From contig FLTS01000001.1 in the NCBI GenBank assembly GCA_900078405.1, positions 992,001 through 1,056,000 of the forward strand: a DNA stretch of 64,000 nt, read 5' to 3'. Made by a program: the position numbers and the translations under genes. The notes under the pieces are model-generated. The model saw nothing but the letters and a program-made list of their open reading frames with translations, did not search any database and was not told the origin of the DNA. The stretch comes from an uncultured Stenotrophomonas sp. Its GTDB lineage: Bacteria > Pseudomonadota > Gammaproteobacteria > Xanthomonadales > Xanthomonadaceae. Below, piece after piece: positions 28,801-38,012 of this stretch; within the stretch, counting starts at the first letter, position 1; each line of letters starts with the position of its first letter.

Positions 28801-29724
28801 GTGACCCCGGATTTCATCTTCATCGTGGGCGTGGCCAAGGCCGGCACCACGGCGCTGGCCGGATGGCTGGTCCGCAGTGGGCTGGCAACCTATGCCGTGC
28901 CCGGGGTCAAGGAACCGGGCAGCTACCTGAAGACCGCCTCCAGCTTCTTCCCGCCCTACCCACCCGCACCGGGCGGGCTGCCCCTGCTGGACGCCACGCC
29001 TGCCTACTTCGGCAACGCCCGGGTCGCGGCCCGGTTGCCCGAGCATGGGGCCCGCATCGCGGTCTGCCTGCGCAACCCGCTCGAGCGTGCATGGAGTGAT
29101 TACCGGATGAAGAAGCTGCTGGCGCTGCAGGGTGCTGGCGCCGACCGCTTCATCGAGCGCCTGCATGAGGCGGCCGGCGGTGCATGCCCCACGTCGGAAG
29201 CCTGGCACCAACAACGCCTGGACGCAGTCCTGCACACACTGCCACGGACCGCATCGCGCCAGCTCGAGCAGCACTTCGATGCCGAGAGCCGCAGGCTGGT
29301 CGAGGACAGGTTCGGCGAGCGCCTGGACTACGAGCTGGCCTTCTTCGCCTCCAGGCACGTGTTCCCGCACCAGCCGGTGCTGCGCTTCAGCTTCTATTAC
29401 CAGGGACTGAGGCTGCTGCTGGACCGGTACCAACCCGAAGACATCGTGGTCCTGACCCGGCAGGGCCTGGCCGACACCGGACGCCGCACGGAGATCGCGC
29501 TGCGGCTTGCCGGGCGTGGGCTCGCGGGCGAGGCGCCGGGCCGTTCCTTCACCCTCAGCGACATCGCACTGGACGAACCCGAGCCGGATTTCGCCGGGGC
29601 GGAGTTCGATGGACTGCGCCGGATGTTCGCCTTCGACCTCGACCACTCCCTCGAACTGCTGGAAAGCCGGGGCGTGGCCACCAACCTGCTGGACCGGGAC
29701 GAGCTGTACCGCCACATCCGCTGA
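28801..29724 (+). CDS. Sulfotransferase-like protein
   Basis: A 307-residue protein with the PAPS-dependent sulfotransferase fold: the 5'-phosphosulfate loop is GVAKAGTTALAGWL near residue 10, and the 3'-phosphate-binding segment is VCLRNPLERAWSDYRMKK near residue 93. LPLLDATPAYF also fits bacterial carbohydrate sulfotransferases. The start is GTG at 28801. It is the first gene of the island between fleQ and fliE and is 49 bases ahead of tagD. The acceptor is unknown; a glycan on flagellin or on a surface polymer is a reasonable guess. Confidence 0.75.
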   Translation: MTPDFIFIVGVAKAGTTALAGWLVRSGLATYAVPGVKEPGSYLKTASSFFPPYPPAPGGLPLLDATPAYFGNARVAARLPEHGARIAVCLRNPLERAWSDYRMKKLLALQGAGADRFIERLHEAAGGACPTSEAWHQQRLDAVLHTLPRTASRQLEQHFDAESRRLVEDRFGERLDYELAFFASRHVFPHQPVLRFSFYYQGLRLLLDRYQPEDIVVLTRQGLADTGRRTEIALRLAGRGLAGEAPGRSFTLSDIALDEPEPDFAGAEFDGLRRMFAFDLDHSLELLESRGVATNLLDRDELYRHIR

Positions 29725-29773
29725 CGGTACGACTCTTGCTTGGTCGACGGGGCCACGACCACCTGCCACACCC

Positions 29774-30202
29774 ATGACCGTCATCCTGACCTACGGCACC
29801 TTCGATCTCCTCCATGTCGGCCACGTCAACCTGCTGAGGCGGGCACGCGCCTTGGGCGACCGGCTGGTGGTCGGCCTGTCCACCGACGCGTTCAACGCCC
29901 TCAAGCAGAAGCACGCGACCCAGTGCTACCGCGACCGCGAAGTCGTGCTCCGTGCGATCCGCTACGTGGACGAGGTATTCCCCGAGGAGAACTGGGAGCA
30001 GAAGGCCCAGGACATCCAACGCATGGGTGCCGGTTTGCTGGTCATGGGCTCGGACTGGAACGGCCACTTCGACCACCTGTCGCGGCATTGCAGGGTGCAT
30101 TACCTGCCGCGGACCGAGCATGTGTCGACGACCTCCCTGAAGGAGGAGATTCGCCGTACCGCACCTGCACCCATAGCTTTGCCGGGAGGGCGGCGCCGAT
30201 GA
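29774..30202 (+). CDS. tagD: Glycerol-3-phosphate cytidylyltransferase (TagD-like)
   Basis: A 142-residue nucleotidyltransferase expected to make CDP-glycerol from CTP and sn-glycerol 3-phosphate, the activated donor for teichoic-acid-type polymers. Diagnostic motifs are GTFDLLHVGHVNLLRRA (HxGH) near the start and RTEHVSTTSLKEEI near the end, equivalent to RTxGISTT. Length matches TagD (about 130 residues). It overlaps the following glycerophosphotransferase gene by four bases (ATGA), supporting a shared pathway. A related ethanolamine- or sugar-phosphate cytidylyltransferase cannot be excluded. Confidence 0.8.
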   Translation: MTVILTYGTFDLLHVGHVNLLRRARALGDRLVVGLSTDAFNALKQKHATQCYRDREVVLRAIRYVDEVFPEENWEQKAQDIQRMGAGLLVMGSDWNGHFDHLSRHCRVHYLPRTEHVSTTSLKEEIRRTAPAPIALPGGRRR

Positions 30203-32712
30203 GCCTGCACCTCGAACTGGCCTTCTGCGACGGCACCCTGGAACTGCGCCTGGACGACGGCGCAGCCAGCGCGGTGCGCCTGCGCAGGCGCGACGGTAAG
30301 GCCGGCATGGATGTGCCGCTGGCCACCGTCAGCGGCGGCGGTACCGCGAGGATCTCCCTGGAAGCGCTGAAGACCGAGGGCCTGACGCGCTGGGATGTGC
30401 TGTGCCTGGACGCAGACGGCGCGGAAACGCCGCTATGCCCCCGGCCGCCCGCCAGCGAGGACCGCCACTTCTTCCACTGCGGGCAGGACGGCTGGAGCCT
30501 GTCGGCCTACCTCAGCGACAGCCTCGGCTCGCTCGTGCTGCTGTGCGGGTCAACGGATCGCCACCGGCACGTGGTCGCGGACGAGGATGCACGGGCCGCG
30601 TTCCCGCGCTGGTTGCGCGAGCTGCCGCTGGACGAGGATCTGGTCATCTTCGAGAGCTTCCTTGGCAAGCAGTACGCTGGCAACCCGCGCTACATCTACG
30701 AAGCGCTGCACCGCGTGCGGCCGGACCTGCGCTGCGTCTGGGCCTACAACGGCAAGGAGGCCATACCGGGCAATCCGAAGCGAGTACGGTGGGGTTCGGC
30801 CGAGTACTACCGCCTGCTGGCCACGGCCCGGTACCGGGTCAACAACATCCGTTTCCCGGTGGCCGGGCGCAAGCCCGAAACCCGGTACCTGCAAACCTGG
30901 CACGGCACCCCGCTCAAGCGTCTGGGCCACGATATCGAGGTCGCCGGCCCCGAGGTCGAGGCGCGCGCAAGCTTCGACCAGGAGTCGAGCGGCTGGACGG
31001 CCCTGCTGAGCCCCAATGCCTTCAGCACCTCGACCCTGCGCCGGGCGTTCCGCTACGACGGTACCGTGCTGGAAACCGGGTACCCGCTGACCGATCCCTT
31101 GCTCGATCCCGCGCTGGACCGCCAGGCGCTGGCGGCCGCCCTGGGGCTGCCCGCCGATCGTCGCTTCATCCTCTATGCACCGACCTGGCGCGACCACCGG
31201 CCGGTGGGGCATTGGCGCTTCGATTTCGACCTAAACCTGGACCTTCAGGCGATATCGGCCGCACTCGCGCCCGACCAGGTACTGCTGCTGCGCGCGCACC
31301 ATCTGGTTGCGGCGGGGCTGGAGGATGCGGGCCTTCCGGCGAACGTGCGCAATGTCTCGCACGTGGACGATGTGTCGCAGTTGTGCGCGCTGGCCGATGT
31401 ACTGGTGACCGACTATTCCTCGGTGTTCTTCGATTACGCCGTGACCGGCCGGCCGGTGCTGTTCTACTGCTACGACCTGGAGCTGTACGGCGACCAGGTG
31501 CGGGGCTTCTACCTGGACCTGGAACGCGACCTGCCCGGACCGGTGGCCCGGACCACCGCGCAACTGGTCGAGCAGTTGCGCACCCTGCCCCAGGTGATGG
31601 ACCGCTACGCGGAGCGCTATGCGGCGTTCCGCCAACGCTTCTGCGGCCTTGCCGATGGCAAGGCGGCCCGGCGCGTGGTCGAGACGGTGTTCGGGACCGC
31701 GTCGGAGGTGCCGCTGGTGCGTGACCTGCAGCAGTTGGGGGCGACCGTGGACGAGGCCGATTCCGGCCGTCTGCGGGACCTGTTGCGCCGCTACGCCGCA
31801 CACGCAAGGAGCATCTCCACCCTGCTCTACGAGCGCCTGCCCGAGTCGGATCGCAGGCGCTTTCTGGTCTGGTTCATCAAGCGCTGGGCCGGCATCGACC
31901 GGGTCGATCCGGCCGAGATGGACGAATACCAGGCGACCATCAAGCGCATCCGTGCCGAGGTGCGCGAGCCGGTACTGGTCGAGGGCCGCAACTACACCCT
32001 GCAGGACCTGCGTTCCCAGGGCTACGACTTCCGGCTCGCCACCTACCACTGGGTGCTGGGCATCCACGACATCCTCTACGACCAGTACCAGGACGAGGGC
32101 TTCCGCGTCCGCCCGGGCGACGTGGTCATCGACGCCGGCGGCTTCGTCGGCGATACCGCCGCACTGTTCTGTGCCAAGACCCGCAACGCCTGCCAGGTCC
32201 ATGCGTTCGAACTGCTCGACGAGAACATCGCCCTGTTCCGCCACAACATCTCGCTCAACGGGATCGATGGCCAGGTGGTGCTGAACCGGCTCGCGCTGAC
32301 CGACCGCAGCGGCCAGGAAGTCGTCATCCGCCAAGCCAAGCTGCAGGGCGCCACCTCGTTGGGACGCGACGATGACCAAGGCGAACGCATCGCCACCATC
32401 ACTCTGGACGACTACGTTGCCGGGGCGGGCTTGCAGCGCGTGGACCTGATCAAGATGGACATCGAAGGGTCGGAGATTCCGGCCCTGCAAGGCGCGGTCG
32501 ACACGATCCGCCGTTTCCGGCCGATGCTTGCGCTGTGCCTGTACCACAAATGGGACGACGTACTGACGATCCCGCGCTTCCTGGCCTCGACCGGAGTGGA
32601 CTACCAGTATCGTTTCAAGTGGGTGGAACTGACCCATGGCTGGGAGGCGGTTCTGCTCGCCCAACCAGTGGATGCTTCCACAGCTGTTCCGGGAGAGGCG
32701 GCATGCAGCTGA
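30199..32712 (+). CDS. CDP-glycerol glycerophosphotransferase (TagF-like) fused to FkbM methyltransferase
   Basis: An 837-residue two-enzyme protein. Residues 1-90 form a beta-rich domain of unknown role. About residues 140-490 are a TagB/TagF-type glycerophosphotransferase (TWHGTPLKRLG near 233, FILYAPTWRDH, LVTDYSSVFFDYAVTGRPVL near 404). From about 600 an FkbM-family SAM-dependent methyltransferase follows, with AdoMet loop VVIDAGGFVGDTAALF near 643 and the family ending IKMDIEGSEIPALQGA. The fusion suggests that a glycerol-phosphate or neighbouring sugar is O-methylated, perhaps to cap a chain. Coupled at both ends (ATGA with tagD; 10-base overlap with the next gene). Confidence 0.82.
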   Translation: MSLHLELAFCDGTLELRLDDGAASAVRLRRRDGKAGMDVPLATVSGGGTARISLEALKTEGLTRWDVLCLDADGAETPLCPRPPASEDRHFFHCGQDGWSLSAYLSDSLGSLVLLCGSTDRHRHVVADEDARAAFPRWLRELPLDEDLVIFESFLGKQYAGNPRYIYEALHRVRPDLRCVWAYNGKEAIPGNPKRVRWGSAEYYRLLATARYRVNNIRFPVAGRKPETRYLQTWHGTPLKRLGHDIEVAGPEVEARASFDQESSGWTALLSPNAFSTSTLRRAFRYDGTVLETGYPLTDPLLDPALDRQALAAALGLPADRRFILYAPTWRDHRPVGHWRFDFDLNLDLQAISAALAPDQVLLLRAHHLVAAGLEDAGLPANVRNVSHVDDVSQLCALADVLVTDYSSVFFDYAVTGRPVLFYCYDLELYGDQVRGFYLDLERDLPGPVARTTAQLVEQLRTLPQVMDRYAERYAAFRQRFCGLADGKAARRVVETVFGTASEVPLVRDLQQLGATVDEADSGRLRDLLRRYAAHARSISTLLYERLPESDRRRFLVWFIKRWAGIDRVDPAEMDEYQATIKRIRAEVREPVLVEGRNYTLQDLRSQGYDFRLATYHWVLGIHDILYDQYQDEGFRVRPGDVVIDAGGFVGDTAALFCAKTRNACQVHAFELLDENIALFRHNISLNGIDGQVVLNRLALTDRSGQEVVIRQAKLQGATSLGRDDDQGERIATITLDDYVAGAGLQRVDLIKMDIEGSEIPALQGAVDTIRRFRPMLALCLYHKWDDVLTIPRFLASTGVDYQYRFKWVELTHGWEAVLLAQPVDASTAVPGEAACS

Positions 32713-33992
32713 ACGTACTGGTATTCCCCTGCGGCTCGGAAATCGGGCTGGAAATCCATGCGGCCCTGCGCGACGCCAAGGACGTGGTCCTGCACGGCGT
32801 GTCTTCGGTATCCGACCACGGCGAGTTCGTGTACGCGCGCTACCGCCGGATCGACGCCGACGCCGACGCCGACGCCGGCTCAGGGGAACTGGTCCAGGCC
32901 CTCAACGCACTGGTCGAGGAGTGGAACATCGACCTGGTGGTGCCGGCGCATGACAGCGTCATCCCCCTGCTGGCCTCGGCCACCGCGCTGCGCGCTCCCG
33001 CCGCGGTGCCCGATGCCGGGACCGCCGCAACCTGCCGCAACAAGCACCTGACCTATGCGCGCCTGCAGCACCTGGGCATCGTGCCGGCGGCGGTGGAAGG
33101 ACTGGCGCAGTCCTACCCGATCTTCGCCAAGCCGGCAGTCGGCCAAGGCAGCCAGGGCGCCGAGCGGGTCGACGACCCCGGGCGGCACCGGCAACTGCTG
33201 GATTCGGGCATCGATTACGTGTTCAGCGAGTACCTGCCCGGCGCCGAGTACACGGTGGATTGCGTGTCCGACGCCGACGGCCTGCTGCTGCATGCCGCAC
33301 CGCGCAGCCGGGCCCGGGTGAAGTCCGGGATCAGCGTGCGCTCGGCACCGGTGCCGGAGGGCGGGGCCATGGTCGCCATGGCCGGGGCCATCGCCGCCGA
33401 GCTGCGGTTGAAGGGAGCCTGGTTCTTCCAGGTCCGGGAAGATCGCGAGGGCGTGCCGAAACTGCTGGAGGTGGCGCCGCGCATCGCCGGCTCCATGGCG
33501 CTGTCGCGCATGCGCGGGATCAACTACCCGCTGCTGCACGTGTATGCGCACACCGGGCGGGCCTTCACGGTCCTGCCGCTGGACCACGAGGTGGTCCTGG
33601 ACCGGGCCCTGTCCAACCGCTACCGCACCGGCCTGCGCTACTCGCGGGTGTACCTGGACCTGGATGACACCCTGGTCGTGCGCGGCCGGGTCAATCCACT
33701 GCTGGTGGCCCTGCTCTACCAGTGGCAGGTGCAGGCAACGCCGGTGGTCCTGCTCACCCGCCATGCGGGCGAGCCGCTGGACTGCCTGCGCCGCCACCGG
33801 ATCTGCCCGGAGCTGTTCGAGCGCATCGAGCACCTGCGCGAACAGACCCCCAAAAGCCAGGCGATCGGTCAGGACAACCTGGCCATCTTCATCGACGACT
33901 CCTTCCGCGAGCGGCTGGACGTGCACCGGAACTGCGGCATCCCGGTGCTCGACCTGGACGCGGTGGAACAGCTACTGGACCTGCGCACATGA
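32703..33992 (+). CDS. ATP-grasp ligase fused to a HAD-superfamily domain
   Basis: A 429-residue fusion. The N-terminal 300 residues have the carbamoyl-phosphate-synthase-like ATP-grasp layout (VLVFPCGSEIGLEIHAAL; YPIFAKPAVGQGSQGAERVD; LLEVAPRIAGSMALSR), indicating ATP-dependent activation of a carboxylate. The C-terminal 120 residues have HAD motifs: YLDLDDTLVVRG (nucleophile Asp), VVLLTRH and LAIFIDDSFRE. Such pairs occur in surface-polysaccharide loci, but the substrate is unknown; attaching an amino acid or similar acid to an amino sugar is one possibility. A GACGCC hexanucleotide runs four times (32853-32876), coding for an Asp-Ala tract. Overlaps both neighbours. Confidence 0.75.
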   Translation: MQLNVLVFPCGSEIGLEIHAALRDAKDVVLHGVSSVSDHGEFVYARYRRIDADADADAGSGELVQALNALVEEWNIDLVVPAHDSVIPLLASATALRAPAAVPDAGTAATCRNKHLTYARLQHLGIVPAAVEGLAQSYPIFAKPAVGQGSQGAERVDDPGRHRQLLDSGIDYVFSEYLPGAEYTVDCVSDADGLLLHAAPRSRARVKSGISVRSAPVPEGGAMVAMAGAIAAELRLKGAWFFQVREDREGVPKLLEVAPRIAGSMALSRMRGINYPLLHVYAHTGRAFTVLPLDHEVVLDRALSNRYRTGLRYSRVYLDLDDTLVVRGRVNPLLVALLYQWQVQATPVVLLTRHAGEPLDCLRRHRICPELFERIEHLREQTPKSQAIGQDNLAIFIDDSFRERLDVHRNCGIPVLDLDAVEQLLDLRT

Positions 33993-35503
33993 CGCCATCC
34001 ACCGCATCCCCCGCGGCATCCGCACCGCTGCTGTCGATCGTGGTGCTGGTCTACAACACCGCGCCCTATCTGCGCGAGTGCTTCGATTCACTGCTGGGCC
34101 AGGCCTGGCGCAACATCGAGGTCATCGCCATCGATGACGCCAGCACCGACGACGGCCTGGCGATCTGCCGCGAGTACGAGGCCGCGCACTCGAACTTCCG
34201 CTGCATCACCAAGGCCAACGAAGGCGGCGCGGTGTCGGGAAACCTGGGGGTATCGCTGGCGCGTGGCGAGTACGTGGCCCTCGTCGATTCGGACGACATG
34301 GTCACCGCCGACGGCTACCGCCTGCTGATGGAGGAGGCGCTGCGCACGGGTGCTGACATCACCATCGGCAGGGCCGCCCGGCTCAGCGAACGTGGCGTCT
34401 CGTCGGTCGAGTTCCTATACGAGCCCTACGTATGGGCGCGGCCGCAGGTACTGGAGTCGGCCGAGGATTTTCCCGACCTGCACCACGATGGCTTCTACTG
34501 GAACAAGGTGTTCAGGACCGCGTTCCTGCGCGGGCATGGGCTGGGCATGGAGCCGGGTCTGCTCTATGCGGACCGGCCGTTCGTGCACCGGGCCTACTGG
34601 CTGAGCCGCCGTACCGCGATCATCCCGCAGCTGGTCTACCTGTGGCGCCAACGCCCCGCCACGGACTCCGGTTCCATCACCCGCAACCTGCGCGACGCCG
34701 CGAACTTCCTGGACAGGACGCGTTCGGCTCGACTGGAATGGGACACCTTCACCGCGGTGCCGGAGGCCCTGGCCTATCGTCAGCGCATCGCCCTGGCCAA
34801 CCTGCAGCGGGCCCTGCACGCCGCGCAAGGGGTGGTGTCCTCGCCCACGTTCCGGCGCGCCTTCATGCCGGCCATGCGGGAGCTGATGGCGCTCTACGGC
34901 GACCTCGATTGCCGGCCGCTGGGGGCGCGCCGCTGCCTGTACCTGGAACTGATACGCCGCGACCAGGTCGAGGCCCTGTGCTTCCTGCTGGGCCTCACCC
35001 AGGAACGCGGCTGGGTCGAGGAGATCGACGGCGCGTGCTATTGGAAGCAGCCCTTCCTGGACAACCCGGAAATCCCGGTCCCGCGCGAGGCCATGCGCCT
35101 GGATTTCCCCAACATCGGCTTCTTCCACGTCGTCACGCTGGAGCTGGAGGATGAGCGCCTGGCACTGACCCTGCGGATGCATGAGAGCATCATGGCTCGC
35201 TGCGAGGTGACGTTCGAACTGCACGCCATCCACGGCGGGGAAAGCCTGTGGCTGGAGCCGGCGGGCCACGTCGACGAGCACCGCTGGCAGTACGTGGCAG
35301 ACTTGGGTCGGTTGCCCCGTGCCTCGGCCGGGCTGTTCGGCCTGGTCCTGCACTACCGCACGCCCGATGGACTACACGGACGCTACCGGGTCGGGAAGCT
35401 GGCGCTGTCCCCCGAGCTGCCCTCGCGCCTGCCGCTGGAAAGCCGGCGGGGCCTGCTGGAGCTGTTGCCCGAGGCCGGTGGTCTGGGCTTCATCGCCAAC
35501 TGA
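33989..35503 (+). CDS. Family 2 glycosyltransferase with C-terminal accessory domain
   Basis: A 504-residue protein. The GT-A domain begins LLSIVVLVYNTAPYLRECFD and has the nucleotide and metal-binding segments VIAIDDASTDDGL and YVALVDSDDMV. Residues 120-330 are the helical acceptor part. Residues 370-490 are beta-rich (RLALTLRMHESIMARCEVTF, GLFGLVLHYRTPDGLHGRYR) and resemble the accessory domains of teichoic-acid glycosyltransferases by pattern only. No membrane helix is seen. The ATG overlaps the previous stop (ATGA). Donor and acceptor are unknown. Confidence 0.82.
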   Translation: MTPSTASPAASAPLLSIVVLVYNTAPYLRECFDSLLGQAWRNIEVIAIDDASTDDGLAICREYEAAHSNFRCITKANEGGAVSGNLGVSLARGEYVALVDSDDMVTADGYRLLMEEALRTGADITIGRAARLSERGVSSVEFLYEPYVWARPQVLESAEDFPDLHHDGFYWNKVFRTAFLRGHGLGMEPGLLYADRPFVHRAYWLSRRTAIIPQLVYLWRQRPATDSGSITRNLRDAANFLDRTRSARLEWDTFTAVPEALAYRQRIALANLQRALHAAQGVVSSPTFRRAFMPAMRELMALYGDLDCRPLGARRCLYLELIRRDQVEALCFLLGLTQERGWVEEIDGACYWKQPFLDNPEIPVPREAMRLDFPNIGFFHVVTLELEDERLALTLRMHESIMARCEVTFELHAIHGGESLWLEPAGHVDEHRWQYVADLGRLPRASAGLFGLVLHYRTPDGLHGRYRVGKLALSPELPSRLPLESRRGLLELLPEAGGLGFIAN

Positions 35504-35577
35504 CCGGCGGCGCCACGGCACGGGATTTGCATCCAGCGAGCGAGGGCCGGCAGAGCCGGCACCACCAGGATTCCGCA

Positions 35578-36708
35578 ATGAAAGCGTCCCGTCCCATCCC
35601 CGTCACCAGCCCACTACTGCCGCCGCTGGAGGAGTTCATCCCCTACCTGCAGCGGATATGGGACAGCCGGATCCTGACCAACGGCGGCAGCATGCATCAG
35701 GCGCTGGAGAAGGCCCTTTGCGCCTACCTGGGGGTGGAACACATCGCGCTGTTCGCCAACGGCACGCTGGCACTGGTCACCGCGTTGCAGGCGCTGCGCA
35801 TCACCGGCGAGGTCATCACCACGCCCTATTCCTTCGTCGCCACCGCCCATTCGCTGCTGTGGAACGGCGTCAAGCCGGTATTCGTCGACATCGACCCGGA
35901 AACCCTAAATCTCGACCCGGCGAAGATCGAGGCCGCGATCACCCCTCAAACCACGGCCATCATGCCGGTGCATTGCTACGGCACGCCCTGCGACGTAGCC
36001 GCCATTGCCCGCATCGCCGATACCTACAACCTGAAGGTGATTTACGATGCGGCCCACGCCTTTGCCGTGCGCGACGCCCGCGGCAGCGTGTTGCGCCACG
36101 GTGACCTGTCGATACTCAGCTTCCATGCCACCAAGGTGTTCAACACCTTCGAGGGTGGCGCCATCATCTGCCCGGACGCGCGCACCAAGCAGCGCATCGA
36201 CCACCTCAAGAACTTCGGCTTCGTCAACGAAACCACGGTGGTCGCGCCGGGCATCAACGGCAAGATGCACGAGGTCAGCGCGGCCTTCGGCCTGCTCCAG
36301 CTCAAGCACATCGGCCAAGCACTGGCCCGCCGCGCGGAGATCGATGCCAGTTACCGCCGGCGCCTGTCCGGCATCCGTGGACTGCGCTGCCTGCCTCAGG
36401 TTGGAGGGAAAGCGAGCAACCATGCGTATTTTCCAGTGATGATCGGCGACGACTTCCCCATGAGCCGGGATGATCTCTATCAATTGATGCGCAATCAGAA
36501 CATCATGGTGCGACGCTACTTCTACCCGTTGATAAGCGAGTTCCCGATGTATCGCGGCCTGCCTTCAGCGGTACCCGGCAATCTGCCCGAAGCACACCGC
36601 GCGGCGCGCCAGGTACTGTGCCTGCCCATCCACCCGGAGTTGGCGGATGGGGACATTGCTCTGATCTGCAAGCTGCTGGAAGCCTCTGCCACAGCACCGG
36701 CAGCATGA
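35578..36708 (+). CDS. DegT/DnrJ/EryC1-family sugar aminotransferase (VioA/QdtB-like)
   Basis: A 376-residue PLP enzyme that converts a nucleotide-linked keto-sugar to an amino-sugar. The PLP lysine is Lys186 in LSILSFHATKVFNTFEGG, and the cofactor-binding Asp lies in VIYDAAHAFAV. The N-terminus IPVTSPLLPPLEEF and the FEGGAII pattern resemble 4-aminotransferases making dTDP-viosamine or fucosamine, sugars known from flagellin glycans of other plant-associated bacteria. The dehydratase and epimerase genes needed to supply the substrate are not in the island. It starts 74 bases after the GT2 gene and overlaps the next gene (ATGA). Confidence 0.85.
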   Translation: MKASRPIPVTSPLLPPLEEFIPYLQRIWDSRILTNGGSMHQALEKALCAYLGVEHIALFANGTLALVTALQALRITGEVITTPYSFVATAHSLLWNGVKPVFVDIDPETLNLDPAKIEAAITPQTTAIMPVHCYGTPCDVAAIARIADTYNLKVIYDAAHAFAVRDARGSVLRHGDLSILSFHATKVFNTFEGGAIICPDARTKQRIDHLKNFGFVNETTVVAPGINGKMHEVSAAFGLLQLKHIGQALARRAEIDASYRRRLSGIRGLRCLPQVGGKASNHAYFPVMIGDDFPMSRDDLYQLMRNQNIMVRRYFYPLISEFPMYRGLPSAVPGNLPEAHRAARQVLCLPIHPELADGDIALICKLLEASATAPAA

Positions 36709-38012
36709 CCCGGGCGAATATCCCCTCCTCGCTCTGGTACCGCCGCATCGACAGCGCATGGCTCGGTGTGCCATTGCTGCTGCTGTGGCGTTTGCTTGAT
36801 GCATGTATTCCCAAACGCCTGGATTACTGGGCTTTTTTCGCCCATCCGCTCAAACCCGACCAATTGATTGAAAACGCCCGTGCGGTGTACGAGCGCATCC
36901 ACAACGATCCACAGGTGGAATGCACGGTATTCCATCGCGGGGGATGCGCACCCGATGAATTGGCTGCCGATGGGCGAACCCGCGTGCTTGAACTCGCCAG
37001 CCTTGCCGGCTTGTGGGCGCTGGCTCGCTGCGGCGTGCTGATGTTGACCAATTCCACTGCGATGGACATGTCGCTGGCATGGCGCAATGGACGCTTTGCG
37101 GCACCACGCGTGGCACTGCACCGCAGGGTGGTGGTCAACTTGTGGCATGGCATCCCGCTCAAGCGCCTGTTCGCATTGGCAAACCCCGAGCAGCGCCGCC
37201 ACGGCGACCGCAACCGCTCACGCCGCCGGGAACGTGCGCATTACGACGGGCTGATCGCCTCCTCCGATATCGACAGCCACGCAATGGCTGCGATTTTCCA
37301 CCCTATCCCGCCATCGCGGGTGTGGGTTACCGGCTTGCCACGCAATGATTTCCTGCGCATGCCCGAAGCCGAGCTTCCCCGTGCACTTGCCGGGGATCTG
37401 CAACGCCTGCGCGCGATGTGTCGTGGCCGTCGTTTGCTGCTGTATGCGCCCACCTACCGCGATGCCAGCGTCGCCGATACCTTGGGCTACAGCTTCAATG
37501 AACATGAAATTGCACAACTGCGCCAGCTATTGCATCACCGTGGTGCCGTGCTGGGCATGCGCAGCCACTATTTGGCCAATGGCCCGGATGCCTTTCCCGC
37601 CCATTCGCATGGTGACGAAGATTGGCTGCTGGATGTGGGCCACCAATCATTTCCCGAGATCGCGCCGCTGTTGCGTGAATGTCAGCTGGTAGTGACCGAT
37701 TACTCGTCCGTCTATATCGATGCGCTTTGCATCGACCGCCCCGTGATCGCTTTCGCTCACGACCTCGACCATTACCGCATGCACCAGAATGGCTTGCTCT
37801 ACGACATGGAACTGGCCTTCCCCGGCCCGGTGACACGGGATTTCAAAGAGTTTTTTGCTGCCGTTGACCTGATGCTCTCCGGTTCATGCACGGAATTCGA
37901 TGAACGCTACAAACTCACGAAGCGCATGTTTTTCGCCCACGATGACGGCGCCAATTCTCAGCGTGTGATTGAACGAACTCGCGCACTCATCGATGCAAGG
38001 AGAAGCCGTTGA
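36705..38012 (+). CDS. Second CDP-glycerol glycerophosphotransferase-like protein
   Basis: A 435-residue TagB/TagF-type transferase. Residues 15-32 (WLGVPLLLLWRLLDACI) look membrane-associated, as in enzymes acting on lipid-linked chains. The family catalytic patterns are VVNLWHGIPLKRLFAL near residue 145, LLLYAPTYRDASVAD, and LVVTDYSSVYIDALCIDRPV near residue 328. It lacks the FkbM part of the paralogue at 30199. The gene is visibly less GC-rich than its neighbours (69 G or C in the 120 bases 37441-37560), suggesting separate acquisition. It overlaps the next gene at a TTGA junction. Confidence 0.82.
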   Translation: MTRANIPSSLWYRRIDSAWLGVPLLLLWRLLDACIPKRLDYWAFFAHPLKPDQLIENARAVYERIHNDPQVECTVFHRGGCAPDELAADGRTRVLELASLAGLWALARCGVLMLTNSTAMDMSLAWRNGRFAAPRVALHRRVVVNLWHGIPLKRLFALANPEQRRHGDRNRSRRRERAHYDGLIASSDIDSHAMAAIFHPIPPSRVWVTGLPRNDFLRMPEAELPRALAGDLQRLRAMCRGRRLLLYAPTYRDASVADTLGYSFNEHEIAQLRQLLHHRGAVLGMRSHYLANGPDAFPAHSHGDEDWLLDVGHQSFPEIAPLLRECQLVVTDYSSVYIDALCIDRPVIAFAHDLDHYRMHQNGLLYDMELAFPGPVTRDFKEFFAAVDLMLSGSCTEFDERYKLTKRMFFAHDDGANSQRVIERTRALIDARRSR

